A stretch of DNA of 64,000 nt from Geoanaerobacter sp964528055 (GCA_964528055.1 CAZGQM010000016.1:12305-76304), one strand, 5' to 3'; counted from the stretch's first letter, positions 17,563 to 26,837 are shown. Translations and numbers: made by a program. The notes: a model not told the origin generated them from the letters alone.

Positions 17563-17880
17563 ATGAAATGTCCAGTCTGCACTAACGTAAATCTTGTCAT
17601 GACCGATCGACAAGGGGTTGAAATCGATTATTGTCCAGAATGTCGCGGCGTCTGGCTTGACCGGGGGGAACTAGACAAGATCATCGAGCGCTCAACTGTT
17701 ATACCGGCACAACAGCCGCTGAACGCCCCTCAACCGCACTATCGTGCACCGGAATACCCGTCGTCACATATGAAACAGGGCCACGACAACCATCACGAAT
17801 ACAAGCATCAGTATGGCGGACATGGGAATTATGGGCATCACAAGAAAAAAACGTTGTTGGGCGAACTTTTTGATTTTTAA
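17563..17880 (+). CDS. TFIIB-type zinc-ribbon protein with His-rich tail
   Basis: A 105-residue zf-TFIIB (COG3809) protein. Cysteines C3, C6, C24 and C27 form a zinc ribbon, followed by RGVWLDRGELDKI, the family signature. Residues 55-100 are rich in His (HMKQGHDNHHEYKHQYGGHG), which could bind divalent metal. It has a good AAAGGAG ribosome site and lies between UPF0182 and UPF0016. The family's function is not established; metal binding by the His tail is inferred from composition and fits the metal theme of the locus. Confidence 0.85.
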   Translation: MKCPVCTNVNLVMTDRQGVEIDYCPECRGVWLDRGELDKIIERSTVIPAQQPLNAPQPHYRAPEYPSSHMKQGHDNHHEYKHQYGGHGNYGHHKKKTLLGELFDF

Positions 17881-17918
17881 CAGCAAACATCGACAGGCCT
17901 AACCTGCCAGGGATCGAA

Positions 17919-18509
17919 ATGTCACAAACTATTTTCCTCAGCACATTCGGGCTGATTTTTCTTGCTGAGCTGGGGGACAAGACCCAGCTGGCCGCCATGG
18001 CCCTGGCGTTGCGCTACCCGTGGCAGCGGATTTTTATCGGGATTGCAGCAGCTTTTGTGGTACTTAACCTTGCGGCAGTTCTGGTAGGGAAGGTACTGTT
18101 TCTGCTCTTGCCGATTTTCTGGGTGACTCTGGTATCTGCGCTGCTCTTTCTCTATTTCGGTTATAGCACTCTGCGTCAGAGCTGTGACAGCGAGGCTGAC
18201 GAAGACGGTCCGCCACCTGCAGCGGCAACAGCCGCCCGCACTGCCTTCATAATGATCTTCATGGCAGAACTGGGTGACAAGACCCAGCTGGTGACTGCCA
18301 GCCAGGCGGCCCAGCACTCCGACAGCCTTATGGGGATGAGTATGGTCTTTGCATCATCCACTCTGGCATTGTGGACGGTATCGCTTTTGGGAATATTTGC
18401 CGGCAAGCAGCTGGTCCGCTTTATCCCGCTCTGCTGGATACACCGAACTGCAGGATTCATGTTTCTGGTGTTTGGTGTTTCGGCACTCTGGAAGCTCAAA
18501 GGGATGTAG
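17919..18509 (+). CDS. UPF0016/GDT1-TMEM165 family transporter (probable Mn exporter)
   Basis: A 196-residue membrane protein made of two homologous halves, each with the family motif E-x-G-D-K-T: ELGDKT at 17-22 and again at 117-122. About six transmembrane helices and an acidic central loop (DSEADEDG). Bacterial members such as MneA of Vibrio cholerae and Mnx of cyanobacteria export Mn2+, and several are controlled by yybP-ykoY riboswitches. Together with TerC and the riboswitch upstream, this supports manganese efflux as the core function of the gene run. The start is the ATG at 17919, 38 bases after the zinc-ribbon gene. Confidence 0.9.
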   Translation: MSQTIFLSTFGLIFLAELGDKTQLAAMALALRYPWQRIFIGIAAAFVVLNLAAVLVGKVLFLLLPIFWVTLVSALLFLYFGYSTLRQSCDSEADEDGPPPAAATAARTAFIMIFMAELGDKTQLVTASQAAQHSDSLMGMSMVFASSTLALWTVSLLGIFAGKQLVRFIPLCWIHRTAGFMFLVFGVSALWKLKGM

Positions 18510-18588
18510 AGTGACTGCTGCTGATTGTCATGTCAACTGAGTAGCAACTGCCGGATAGTTTGTATCAAACTGTTTCAGAGGGTTACCT

Positions 18589-19578
18589 ATGTCCAGGCAT
18601 ACCATCGTCAGCTATTTGCTGGCCGTAACTGCTGTATTTCTTGTACTGCTCTTTCACCTTCTACCGGCGGTGTTCGCCGGCCTTGCGGTGTATGTGCTGA
18701 CTTTGAAGCTCGCCCGGCATCTCCCCAAAAACATGAACCGCTTTGCGCACAAGGTCGCCCTGGGTGTTGTTGTGCTTTCTGTCATATCCTGCCTGACAAG
18801 TGCCTCTGCAGCTATCTGGTCATTCATCGGGAGCAGCAATGCCATCGCTGCCCTGCTGGCAACCGTAGTTGACACACTCGGCAGCTTGCGCCGAACGCTT
18901 CCTTCGTCGGTAGCCGATGTGCTGCCGACTACGATCGAAGGGCTGCAACAGCAGCTTGTTGAAATGCTGGGTGCTCATGTCCAGAAAATATCAGTGGTGG
19001 GGATGGAAGGTATCAAGGTATTTGCCCATATTTTGCTTGGAATGGTCGTTGGTGGCATGGCTGCCGTACATCACTTTCATGAGCACGACAAGGCGCCGCC
19101 ATTTATCAGTGCCTTACGATCCAGGCTGCGAACTCTTACCACTGCTTTCGATAAAGTGGTTTTTGCGCAGTTGAAAATATCCGGCCTTAATACCGCTTTG
19201 ACCGCCGTCTACCTGCTGGTCGCGCTGCCGCTTTTCGATATTCACCTCCCAATGGCAACAATTCTGGTTCTACTTACGTTTGCCGTTGGAATGCTTCCCG
19301 TGGTGGGAAACCTTGTATCAAACACCGTGATTGTCGTTATCAGCCTCGGCGTATCCGCGGGTGTCGGCATTGCATCGCTGATCTTTCTGGTGCTGATCCA
19401 TAAGGCCGAATATTTCATGAACGCAAGGATTGTCGGGCACGAAGTCCAGGCAACAGCATGGGAACTCTTGAGCGCCATGCTGCTATTAGAGGCTGCCTTC
19501 GGCATTCCCGGTCTGGTGGCAGCGCCGGTGGTATATGCCTGGCTCAAGGCAGAGGTCAATGACCAGGGGATGATCTGA
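18589..19578 (+). CDS. AI-2E family (PerM-like) permease
   Basis: A 329-residue membrane protein with the AI-2E/PerM arrangement: a cluster of N-terminal helices, a soluble segment (about 85-200) and C-terminal helices. LTFAVGMLPVVGNLVSN near residue 225-241 is similar to the conserved glycine/proline-rich region of the family. Sequence conservation is weaker than in the two paralogues at 40.7-42.9 kb. Substrates for the family are diverse (signal molecule export, Na+/H+ exchange), so none is assigned. It follows UPF0016 by 79 bases with a GAGGG ribosome site. Confidence 0.75.
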   Translation: MSRHTIVSYLLAVTAVFLVLLFHLLPAVFAGLAVYVLTLKLARHLPKNMNRFAHKVALGVVVLSVISCLTSASAAIWSFIGSSNAIAALLATVVDTLGSLRRTLPSSVADVLPTTIEGLQQQLVEMLGAHVQKISVVGMEGIKVFAHILLGMVVGGMAAVHHFHEHDKAPPFISALRSRLRTLTTAFDKVVFAQLKISGLNTALTAVYLLVALPLFDIHLPMATILVLLTFAVGMLPVVGNLVSNTVIVVISLGVSAGVGIASLIFLVLIHKAEYFMNARIVGHEVQATAWELLSAMLLLEAAFGIPGLVAAPVVYAWLKAEVNDQGMI

Positions 19579-19682
19579 TCCTTGGCTACTGATAGCTCGT
19601 AAAACTAATGTCGTGGCGTCTTCAGATTCTATCCATACCTTCAGAGGCAGCAAATTCAGAACATGCAGCGAGGAGTAACTGA

Positions 19683-20324
19683 ATGATTCATAATCTTATG
19701 CAGATGCTGGTTGATGGGATCGGTGCCATGGGGTATCCGGGCATATTTCTCCTCATGGCCATGGAGAGTTCGCTGGTACCTGTTCCCAGCGAACTGGTGA
19801 TGCCACCAGCCGGATATCTCGCGCAACAGGGTCTCATGAATCCCTGGATAGCCATAGTAGCCGGTACTGTCGGGAGCCTTGCCGGTGCATATGCCAACTA
19901 TTATGGCGCCCACTATCTGGGCCGTCCATTGATACTCAAATACGGTAAATACATTCTGATTCCGCCGGAGAAATTCCAGCGGGTCGAGAGGTTTTTTCTG
20001 CGACACGGGGAAATATCCACTTTTATCGGCAGGCTGCTTCCGGTAGTGAGGCATCTGATATCCATCCCAGCCGGGCTTTCGGGGATGAATCACCTGCGCT
20101 TCTCGACATATACCCTGCTGGGAGCGTTCATCTGGTGCTCGGTCCTGACCTGGATCGGCTACGAGATTGGCCGAAATCAGGAGCTTATCATGGCGTACTC
20201 AAGGCAGGCAGTTGTTTGGGCAGCTCTGGGGAGCTGTCTGCTGTTAGTGGCATACATTTGGTTTCAGCGACGTAGGTCAGTGGAAGCTTCTGCCTCAGCA
20301 GATGTCAATCCTTCGGGGGACTGA
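19683..20324 (+). CDS. DedA family membrane protein
   Basis: A 213-residue DedA/VTT-domain protein. The conserved N-terminal block FLLMAMESSLVPVPSELVM (about 23-41), the G-x-x-x-G AGTVGSLAGAYANYYG segment and the F-x-R-(x)-P-x-x-R block FIGRLLPVVRHLISIPAG near 119-136 are all visible. DedA proteins are needed for membrane homeostasis, with some acting as undecaprenyl-phosphate or phospholipid flippases. A GAGGAG ribosome site precedes the ATG. It closes the plus-strand run that starts with htpX, and its last codons overlap a 17-bp hairpin. Confidence 0.92.
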   Translation: MIHNLMQMLVDGIGAMGYPGIFLLMAMESSLVPVPSELVMPPAGYLAQQGLMNPWIAIVAGTVGSLAGAYANYYGAHYLGRPLILKYGKYILIPPEKFQRVERFFLRHGEISTFIGRLLPVVRHLISIPAGLSGMNHLRFSTYTLLGAFIWCSVLTWIGYEIGRNQELIMAYSRQAVVWAALGSCLLLVAYIWFQRRRSVEASASADVNPSGD

Positions 20325-20339
20325 AGGATTGACATCTGC
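20298..20339. repeat. 17-bp perfect inverted repeat at the 3' end of dedA
   Basis: Arms at 20298-20314 and 20323-20339 are perfect reverse complements around an eight-base loop; the dedA stop codon lies within the hairpin. There is no T-run on either side, so simple intrinsic termination is unlikely. It sits between the convergent dedA and lipoprotein genes and may mark the end of both transcripts or protect 3' ends. Confidence 0.65.
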
Positions 20340-20400
20340 CTGAAGATTGCCTGGTAATACAGGTGTGATAACTGAGAAGTGAACATGATATGCGGAACCG

Positions 20401-21933
20401 TCATTCTCCGCATGACGGTATCAGGCTCGAGGTGGGCGTTTGAGGTTCCATCTGAGCCTCGCTGATCAATCTATTCAGAGTTTCCTCGTTCGCTTCTAGT
20501 TTAACCTGTTGAACAGCAATGATCCTGGTTTCTCTATGCTTGCCGATTTCCAGCAAGACGAGCTTTTCCTTTGTGCGCAGTTTTTCATGGGCCATGGCAA
20601 CGGCGCTTTTTGCCTCGCTGAGTGCCAGCTCGGCAGTGGTTCGTTCGGTCTCGGTTCGGGCCTTTGCAAACTGCTCGGTTGCTTTTATGCGCTGATTAAC
20701 GGGACCAGAGGCCAGTTTTGAATAACATGCGTCGAGTTTTAGAGGGACGAGCAGCTTTTCTTCAATTTGCTGCCGGATTGCTTTGAACAGGGCACCTTCT
20801 TTCGGCCCCCTGTCAGTCAGCACCTTTGCTTCATCGCGATCTTTAATCTGGTCAAGCAGCACCTTTTTTCGGGTCAAGACGGATTTTTCAATCTGCATCG
20901 CTGCTTGATCAGCAGAGGCATTGATACGTTCCATCATTTTTGCTGATGTAATGAATATATCGGTTTCTACTTCTGTATGTACCGGTTCGCCGCGAGCAGA
21001 GCCAACGAGTGACAGGCCGAGGCGTGCTCCGGCAAATCCCATTGACTCAAGAGTTTCGGGTTTTAGCAGCATTTCGCTCGGCATGTCGGCGGCCTCTTTC
21101 AGCAGGCGGGCACGCAATACCGTGCGCATTGCCGCTTCCATGCCGGGCTCGGTGGTTGCATCTACTGATGCGGATGCCTGGTCCAATCCAACCACGACCG
21201 AACAGAGGCCGTCAAAGTAGACAGCGTCCTTTATTGCTGCTTCGAGTGGATAATCGTCGATTGACTTGCTCTGACCTTCTCTCTGGATACGGCGGTAGAC
21301 TAGCTCCTGACGTGTTTCGATCCCTTTGGCAATGACATGGGCTGCAAGACTGGCGAAGTAGGCTTGATTGTACTCGGAGCGGATGCCTGAAAAGATACCG
21401 GCAGTCCCCGCCAGGTAGCGTGCCGCATCGACGCCGGGAAGTACTGCGCCCAGAACTCCTGCAACGGTAGTGGCTGTACCGAGAAGAAAGTTCTTGTCGG
21501 CCTGATCGCGTCTCAGGTACGTCTTGAAAACGTTGCATCGTGAAATGGTTACCGACAGTATCCTCTCCTGAATGCTGTTGCGCCTCTGACGTTTCTCTTC
21601 GTTGGAGATGTCATTTCGCTGCCGAAAACGTGCCATAGCCAGGTCGTATTTGGCACCCATGGCCATGGCTTTTTTGTCATCGGTGTCGTCAGAATCAAAT
21701 TTTGTGAACTCCCAGCTATCTTTGAAATCCTTCGCTGCTAGGCTCTCAGGATCGACCAATTCAAGGAGATTGACTTTTTCGAATGAGGTACGCCGTACAG
21801 CTGGGTAGCTGCTATGTTTGTCAATTCCAGTGACCTGCTCTAGGCGTTCATCATCATTAATCTCTTTCGTTAAAGTCGAACAGCCTGTCAGCAACACGTT
21901 GGCACATACAAACATAAGAATTATTGTTTTCAT
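20401..21933 (-). CDS. Lipoprotein of unknown function with coiled-coil tail
   Basis: A 510-residue protein with a lipoprotein signal: hydrophobic stretch then LTGC with the lipidated Cys at 18. The central part has a Gly/Ala-rich hydrophobic segment (LLGTATTVAGVLGAVLPGVDAARYLAGTAG cut short, about 150-178) that could be a membrane-active helix. The last 150 residues are charged and helical, likely coiled coil. No known family is recognised. It is the last gene of the long minus-strand run that includes lytic enzymes, with GGAGGAAAG before the ATG. Its lipid anchor makes it the one clearly envelope-targeted protein of that set. Confidence 0.7.
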   Translation of the reverse strand: MKTIILMFVCANVLLTGCSTLTKEINDDERLEQVTGIDKHSSYPAVRRTSFEKVNLLELVDPESLAAKDFKDSWEFTKFDSDDTDDKKAMAMGAKYDLAMARFRQRNDISNEEKRQRRNSIQERILSVTISRCNVFKTYLRRDQADKNFLLGTATTVAGVLGAVLPGVDAARYLAGTAGIFSGIRSEYNQAYFASLAAHVIAKGIETRQELVYRRIQREGQSKSIDDYPLEAAIKDAVYFDGLCSVVVGLDQASASVDATTEPGMEAAMRTVLRARLLKEAADMPSEMLLKPETLESMGFAGARLGLSLVGSARGEPVHTEVETDIFITSAKMMERINASADQAAMQIEKSVLTRKKVLLDQIKDRDEAKVLTDRGPKEGALFKAIRQQIEEKLLVPLKLDACYSKLASGPVNQRIKATEQFAKARTETERTTAELALSEAKSAVAMAHEKLRTKEKLVLLEIGKHRETRIIAVQQVKLEANEETLNRLISEAQMEPQTPTSSLIPSCGE

Positions 21934-22102
21934 CTCTTTCCTCCAAAAGTCAATAAGCAGATGACAATAATTGGGCCAACCCTACGAATCACCAATTCTC
22001 CAGTCATTCATCACCGCATTGCACCAAGCACTACTACGTGGCTGATTAGACATACTGTCTGTCAGTCAACTAATCAACTCAGCCCCTCTCACCTTGCGGC
22101 CC

Positions 22103-23086
22103 CTAGATATCTAGATCAAGAAACACTCCGCAATGGTCAGATGCTTCCGTTTTTTCGTTAACGTCAGAGAATCGAGGTTCAGTAGAATATGTGCACTCCG
22201 GCGAGAGCCCACCCCGTTCGATAAGAAGCTTTGCGTCTTTATTGTTTTCTCTAAGAGAGGGTGAAACAAAGATATGATCAAGTTTGGAAACCTTTGCGTC
22301 GCTACCGCCAAGGAAATGAGTCCATGTTTGTCCATCCAGTGAATCGGTGACTGGAACAAGAGCCGGAGACCCATAGAGTGGGATCAGTTCGTCGCCACCC
22401 TCAGAGGGTGGGGGGCAATTCAAATCGCCAAGCACTATATACCTTGACTTGGTATCTTTGATGAGGATTTCCTCAATAATCGAAGCAACTTTTTCTGCTT
22501 GCGCCTTTCTTTTGTTGACGTCGCTTGAAGGATTCGCCCCCCGTTGTGTCCTTCCCGGTTCCTGGGCTTTGAAATGGTTCACCAAAAACGTAACCATGTT
22601 CCCATTGACATCAATATCAACTTCAAGGCAAGCGCGCGAAAAAATGGGAGATTCGTTCTTGTTGCCCGGCATTACCGCAGTATCAAAGATATGTGTGCGG
22701 AGCGCCAAAATAGGATAATTTGAGTACAATCCGACATCGATAAGCCGCATGTGATCATTGCCGTCGATTAATATGGAATATTTGAAATGCTTGTGGAGAA
22801 ACTCAGAGTTAAAGATTCTCATCGTGGGGAGATTTTCGACCTCCTGCACTGCTAAAATATCAGGTTTGTTATGTAAGATAACTGCTGCGGTGTTTTTCCT
22901 CTGCTGCCGACCGATTTCATCAGGCAAAGTCTTGTCGCCTCGACCGGGATAAAAGCCGACCAAGCCACTTTCAACCGAAGGACGTATATAATCGATGTAT
23001 TTGTCTTCGGGGACAGGACTGTCGAGAAATTTGTGCCGAGCAAAGAGATTTTCACAGTTAAAAGTCCCTATTCTCACTTTTTTCAT
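22103..23086 (-). CDS. Endonuclease/exonuclease/phosphatase family protein
   Basis: A 327-residue EEP-fold hydrolase. The metal and catalytic motifs are complete: TFNCENLF at 8-15, LAVQEVENLP in the first third, VNHFKAQ in the middle, LGDLNCPP around 220-227 and SDHCGVFLDL at the C-terminus. Family members cleave DNA, RNA, sphingomyelin or phosphoinositides, so the substrate is not fixed; nuclease action is the default. No signal peptide is visible. GGGAGG lies before the ATG. It sits downstream of the GH19 gene within the lytic gene run, the member that could degrade nucleic acid. Confidence 0.85.
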   Translation of the reverse strand: MKKVRIGTFNCENLFARHKFLDSPVPEDKYIDYIRPSVESGLVGFYPGRGDKTLPDEIGRQQRKNTAAVILHNKPDILAVQEVENLPTMRIFNSEFLHKHFKYSILIDGNDHMRLIDVGLYSNYPILALRTHIFDTAVMPGNKNESPIFSRACLEVDIDVNGNMVTFLVNHFKAQEPGRTQRGANPSSDVNKRKAQAEKVASIIEEILIKDTKSRYIVLGDLNCPPPSEGGDELIPLYGSPALVPVTDSLDGQTWTHFLGGSDAKVSKLDHIFVSPSLRENNKDAKLLIERGGLSPECTYSTEPRFSDVNEKTEASDHCGVFLDLDI

Positions 23087-23213
23087 ACAGTCCTCCCTTT
23101 CTTAGCTTAGGAGCGAGTGTCGATTTATCCAAAGGAGGCGATTTTCCCAAGATGATCGGGTGACGTGCAAAAACAAGAGGTACCAGTGCCACCACTATGG
23201 AACCGCACCCATG

Positions 23214-23852
23214 TCACCCCGCCAACACGCTCTTTGCCTTCTCCCAAAATGCCATCCGCTCATTGATACCGACAGTTCCTCCGTTGATTAGCTTGGTGAT
23301 GGCCTTGAAATCCTCGGTATCGTTGTCGTCGTTCTGGTCGTCAGCCAGCTCGTTAAGCCCGCGGGACTTCCAGAACCAGGCAGCAGAAAGAGCTGCAGGA
23401 CCAGGCTGTGCAACAAGGTCGGGCTGCTCCTCCAGAGGAAGTCCTATCCCCTGCGCAGCAGCTCGGTAGTTGCCCCGGCCTGTCAGCTGGATAAGGCCGC
23501 GCCCCCGGTAGCTCCAGCCGTCGCCGCTTGCCTCGTCGCCATTCCCGATCCGTTTCGCATAGACGTAGTTGGCCAGCCGTTCAGGGTTTCGTTCGTACTG
23601 GAGCGCCTTTTCCAAGGTCGCAAATCGGTTTGGCCATACCTGCATCAATCGCTTGGCCGAATAGTTGAGGTTTTCAGAGAGCCTTGTCAGTTGACCTGAT
23701 TCGTGGGCAATCTGGGCGAGAAAGGCCGCGATACGTTCTCTGCTCGTAATCTCAAACTGCGCCATGGCGGGGTTAAGGGCCAATACCCACGTAGCAGAAT
23801 CGGTACAGCCGGGCATGACAAGTTTGAGTTGTTGTTCAGTAAGCTCTGACAT
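23214..23852 (-). CDS. GH19-type chitinase/lysozyme (endolysin-like)
   Basis: A 212-residue glycoside hydrolase family 19 protein of the phage-endolysin type. The catalytic glutamates are in AHESGQLTRLSENLNYS: E51 (general acid) and E60. Then come YRGRGLIQLTGRGNY and the NDDNDTEDFKAITKLINGG region, where the usual substrate loop lies. Such enzymes cut peptidoglycan or chitin glycan strands. There is no signal peptide, as is usual for endolysins that depend on a holin. The gene immediately upstream (at 23906) encodes a holin-like membrane protein, the usual phage lysis pairing, yet no phage structural genes are near. Confidence 0.88.
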   Translation of the reverse strand: MSELTEQQLKLVMPGCTDSATWVLALNPAMAQFEITSRERIAAFLAQIAHESGQLTRLSENLNYSAKRLMQVWPNRFATLEKALQYERNPERLANYVYAKRIGNGDEASGDGWSYRGRGLIQLTGRGNYRAAAQGIGLPLEEQPDLVAQPGPAALSAAWFWKSRGLNELADDQNDDNDTEDFKAITKLINGGTVGINERMAFWEKAKSVLAG

Positions 23853-23905
23853 CTAACCCTCCCTGCGATCTACGTATGCGATACAAATCACTTCATATTG
23901 GCAGA

Positions 23906-24460
23906 TCATCCTGCTGCATCACCTGCTGCATTGCCGCCAGCGGGTTCGTTAGGTGGCTGCGGTTTCCTTGAAGCGATCCTGCTCAATGCAGTGGATTTAT
24001 CCGAACTCCCTTTGGAACTGCCGAAGTAGTACCCGAATATTGTGGTCAGCGCAGAAGAAAGCACACCAAGAATATACAGTACAAAATCTTTCACCATTCC
24101 CCGGCGTTCCTTTGCATCTTCTGCAGCTTCTTTGGCATTCCCTGCCTGGAGTTTTCGCAGATCCCTCTCTTTGCGCAGCTCTTCCAGCATGCCGGGCACC
24201 ATTTTGAGACTTTTTGATGAGCTGGCTTGGGCAAACCTTGCATCGGCATCTGCCAATACCTTTTCGGCACAGCGCAATTCAATCGATTCTTTCGAAGGCG
24301 TGCTGGCTAAATGGACAACATAGGCGAACATGATAAAGGTCAATAGAACTGTGCCGATAGCAATCACCGGCCCGGTATTCTTGGTGAGCACTGTTTCGTT
24401 AGGCGTTGACCCGCCGTTGTTGCCTGTCTCTACAGTTTTCAGATCGTTGTTTTCTGGCAT
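23906..24460 (-). CDS. Holin-like membrane protein with coiled coil
   Basis: A 184-residue protein. One transmembrane helix lies at about 29-53 (IGTVLLTFIMFAYVVHLA). A charged helical, probably coiled-coil segment follows (about 60-120), then a second helix LYILGVLSSALTTIFGYYFG. The end of that helix plus SSKGSSDKS closely resembles the C-terminal helix of several phage holins (YYFGSS-type). The start at 24460 has GGAG six bases upstream; the longer TTG frame is less likely. Lying just before the GH19 endolysin gene, it could let the signal-less hydrolases reach the periplasm. This is inferred from topology and position. Confidence 0.6.
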   Translation of the reverse strand: MPENNDLKTVETGNNGGSTPNETVLTKNTGPVIAIGTVLLTFIMFAYVVHLASTPSKESIELRCAEKVLADADARFAQASSSKSLKMVPGMLEELRKERDLRKLQAGNAKEAAEDAKERRGMVKDFVLYILGVLSSALTTIFGYYFGSSKGSSDKSTALSRIASRKPQPPNEPAGGNAAGDAAG

Positions 24461-24482
24461 GGGTATCTCCAATCAAGATCGG

Positions 24483-25928
24483 TCAGGCCGAGATGGTTAC
24501 ACTGAAACTCATAGACGGATCGCCGGGCTTTCCTTTTACCGTGATACTTACCCCGGACCATTTGCCTCCTGGCAGCTTGAGTGCAGGTTTAGTGCTTTTC
24601 CCAATGTTGCGTTTAGTGCCGTTCGGATAGAGGTCTCCTGCATCACCTGAGTTGCCGGTCCCGAAGATGCCTGCAAGGTGGCGTTTCCCGTCTGCCTGCA
24701 TGAGCTCTATGGCCAGATTGTTTTCATCATTGACGTTATCTATGGATTCATCAACCACATAGACCGCAATTCCTTCGTCAGGCAAAAACGCATCCTGGAA
24801 CTGACGTCTGCGGTATTCGACCAGAATATACTGCGACTCCTTCATGTACTTCCTGTTCTGGATAACGACGCACCCTCCGCCTTCCGCTGCCGGTGTAAGC
24901 GTAATCCCAGCAGTTGATGTTGTTATTACCTGGGGTGTGATCCAGCTATGAAATATTCTAAGCATCCCGTTGGGCAGCGTCGGTGTAACTCCAGCATTCC
25001 CCCATGAACCGGCAGCCATGAGGCAATACTCCCCAAGACCGCTCGAAGTGGTATTTTCATTCTCGCCGGTGTCGTAAAAGTCAGCCCAACGTCCGGCGAG
25101 ATGCCCCCATTCATGGGCGCATACACCTACGTGACAATTCTCCGGCACGGTCAGATAGGTTGAAATCCTCAGATTGGTCCCTACGGTGGGGCTGCCCGGT
25201 ACTGTCCACTTATGACTCCAGATGTCGGTCCTGCTGCCGGTTTCTTCCGCGCCACTGCCGGCGTGAACGATAAACAGGGCTGTGACCAGCTTTTCACCAA
25301 ACACATCGTACGGTTTGAAATCAACTCCGGCGGCAATCGCAGCCTGAACTGCATCATATGCCAGTCCCTGGGCATTGCGCGGGTAGCTGTTACTCATACC
25401 AGAGTTATCGTTTGCATAATAGGAGAGCGGATTGGGCATTCGAAACCAGCCAAACACTTTTCCCTGTACGTCGATACCGGACTTTTTTGTGGCGTCAAAA
25501 TTACTGATGCGACGATAGTAATCCCTCATGGAACCGGTTACGAAATCTGCACCCAAACCGAAAAGCATTCGTTCGTAATGAGCGACCGAGTTTTCAGTTG
25601 CGTGAGGTTGGTCGGGAAAATCAACCAGAAGTACGACTGTCTGTACGGTACCTTTGAGCTTGATCTTGGGCCTCGTTATCAGCTGTGGACCGCTACTTGG
25701 CCCATGCTCAACATAACCATCATCCAACCCGACGAAATTCTCTCCACGCCGAGAGGAGACCCAGATATCGAAAAACTGCTGAAAAGTGGACCCTGACGGC
25801 AGACGCCGCTCTGCAACCAGTTCGTTATAGCGCTGCAACAGGCGCTGCAGCATTCCGGGAGATGGTGGTATCTGATACAAAGCTTTCGGGCGTTGCGGCT
25901 TTAAAACGGGGACATAGTGAATTGTCAT
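24483..25928 (-). CDS. M6-type (immune inhibitor A-like) metalloprotease
   Basis: A 481-residue peptidase. The zinc site is HEWGH at 272-276, followed by LAGRWADFYD, which supplies the third ligand typical of M6 metalloproteases. A C-terminal beta-rich domain (TVKGKPGDPSMSFSVTISA region) follows. The usual secretion signal of M6 enzymes is absent: the N-terminus MTIHYVPVLKPQRPK is polar. The start at 25928 is fixed by GGAGGAG upstream; an in-frame extension to 25988 has no ribosome site. It lies between the amidase and holin-like genes. It would degrade proteins of a target cell or of the producer on lysis. Confidence 0.85.
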   Translation of the reverse strand: MTIHYVPVLKPQRPKALYQIPPSPGMLQRLLQRYNELVAERRLPSGSTFQQFFDIWVSSRRGENFVGLDDGYVEHGPSSGPQLITRPKIKLKGTVQTVVLLVDFPDQPHATENSVAHYERMLFGLGADFVTGSMRDYYRRISNFDATKKSGIDVQGKVFGWFRMPNPLSYYANDNSGMSNSYPRNAQGLAYDAVQAAIAAGVDFKPYDVFGEKLVTALFIVHAGSGAEETGSRTDIWSHKWTVPGSPTVGTNLRISTYLTVPENCHVGVCAHEWGHLAGRWADFYDTGENENTTSSGLGEYCLMAAGSWGNAGVTPTLPNGMLRIFHSWITPQVITTSTAGITLTPAAEGGGCVVIQNRKYMKESQYILVEYRRRQFQDAFLPDEGIAVYVVDESIDNVNDENNLAIELMQADGKRHLAGIFGTGNSGDAGDLYPNGTKRNIGKSTKPALKLPGGKWSGVSITVKGKPGDPSMSFSVTISA

Positions 25929-26012
25929 GGCGATCTCCTCCTGTTCAATAATGCTAGTGAAATTGCAGTGCCAATCTCTTCTTGCCAATGCACGCTTTCA
26001 GCTGAAGCAGCT

Positions 26013-26837
26013 TCACTCCACCCGCTCAAGAAACTTGCTGTTTACCCACCCCTCGAGATCGTAGGGGATATCCTCCCCCGGTTGTACGTCAACCAGCCAC
26101 CAGGGCCCCTGGGCAGTGAGAAACTGGACTCTGGCCCCGGCAGGTAGTGGGCTTCCTGGAATTGGTCGGTTCTCAGTTCCCGGCCCGCTACGAATATTCA
26201 GTTTAGTGATCGATTTGTACAGAGTGGTGTTGTCTTCCATCCTCCCCATGAACAGGGAATGGAAGTTGGCCATCGGAAAGGCTGGCCCCGGATCACATTT
26301 GCGATGCGGCGCGACGTCATCATGCCCTACCACGTCAAGAAGGCCATACTCAGCCATAAGTAACCCTGCCACCTGCAACGTCGATTCGATCTGTTCAGGG
26401 CTATAGGCATGCCAACCGCACGGTTCCGTCTCGAACTTGTGGACTGCCTGAATAACGTCTGCATCATCATAGAATGCGCCGAACCATGATCGCCAGCGAT
26501 CACCCTGTCGAGTAAGCCGCCCTGCATTGTCCAGTTCGATGCCAAGGGAGTAGTTGTTCATCCCCTGTAACCCCTCCCAGGAACTGGCGCCTGCATGCCA
26601 GGCGATCCTGTCAAAGGGTACGAGTTGCGTTATGCTGCCGTCACGCCCGATCACCACGTGGGCCGACGCCTTTGCACTCTTGCTCGTCAGCCAGCCAACC
26701 GTCTCTTCAGCGCTCCTACCGGCGGTGAAATGCATTACCAGAAATTTGTGTTGTACGATCCCCCCTATGTTCGGGCTGGGGATATAGGGCAAATGCTCGT
26801 CGTCATCGTTACATAGTCGATGATTATTAATCTTCAT
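26013..26837 (-). CDS. N-acetylmuramoyl-L-alanine amidase with C-terminal SH3 domain
   Basis: A 274-residue two-domain hydrolase. The N-terminal amidase-2/PGRP domain has LVMHFTAG (first zinc His), WHAGAS, NNYSLGIELDN and VVGHDDVAPHRKCDPGP, all typical of AmpD/T7-lysozyme-like enzymes that cut the MurNAc-L-Ala bond. A bacterial SH3 segment (TKLNIRSGPGTENRPI to the end) probably binds the cell wall. No signal peptide is seen. The start at 26837 is the second of two adjacent ATGs and gives the best distance to GGAGG. It pairs functionally with the GH19 enzyme two genes downstream: amide bond and glycan strand cleavage. Confidence 0.88.
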   Translation of the reverse strand: MKINNHRLCNDDDEHLPYIPSPNIGGIVQHKFLVMHFTAGRSAEETVGWLTSKSAKASAHVVIGRDGSITQLVPFDRIAWHAGASSWEGLQGMNNYSLGIELDNAGRLTRQGDRWRSWFGAFYDDADVIQAVHKFETEPCGWHAYSPEQIESTLQVAGLLMAEYGLLDVVGHDDVAPHRKCDPGPAFPMANFHSLFMGRMEDNTTLYKSITKLNIRSGPGTENRPIPGSPLPAGARVQFLTAQGPWWLVDVQPGEDIPYDLEGWVNSKFLERVE

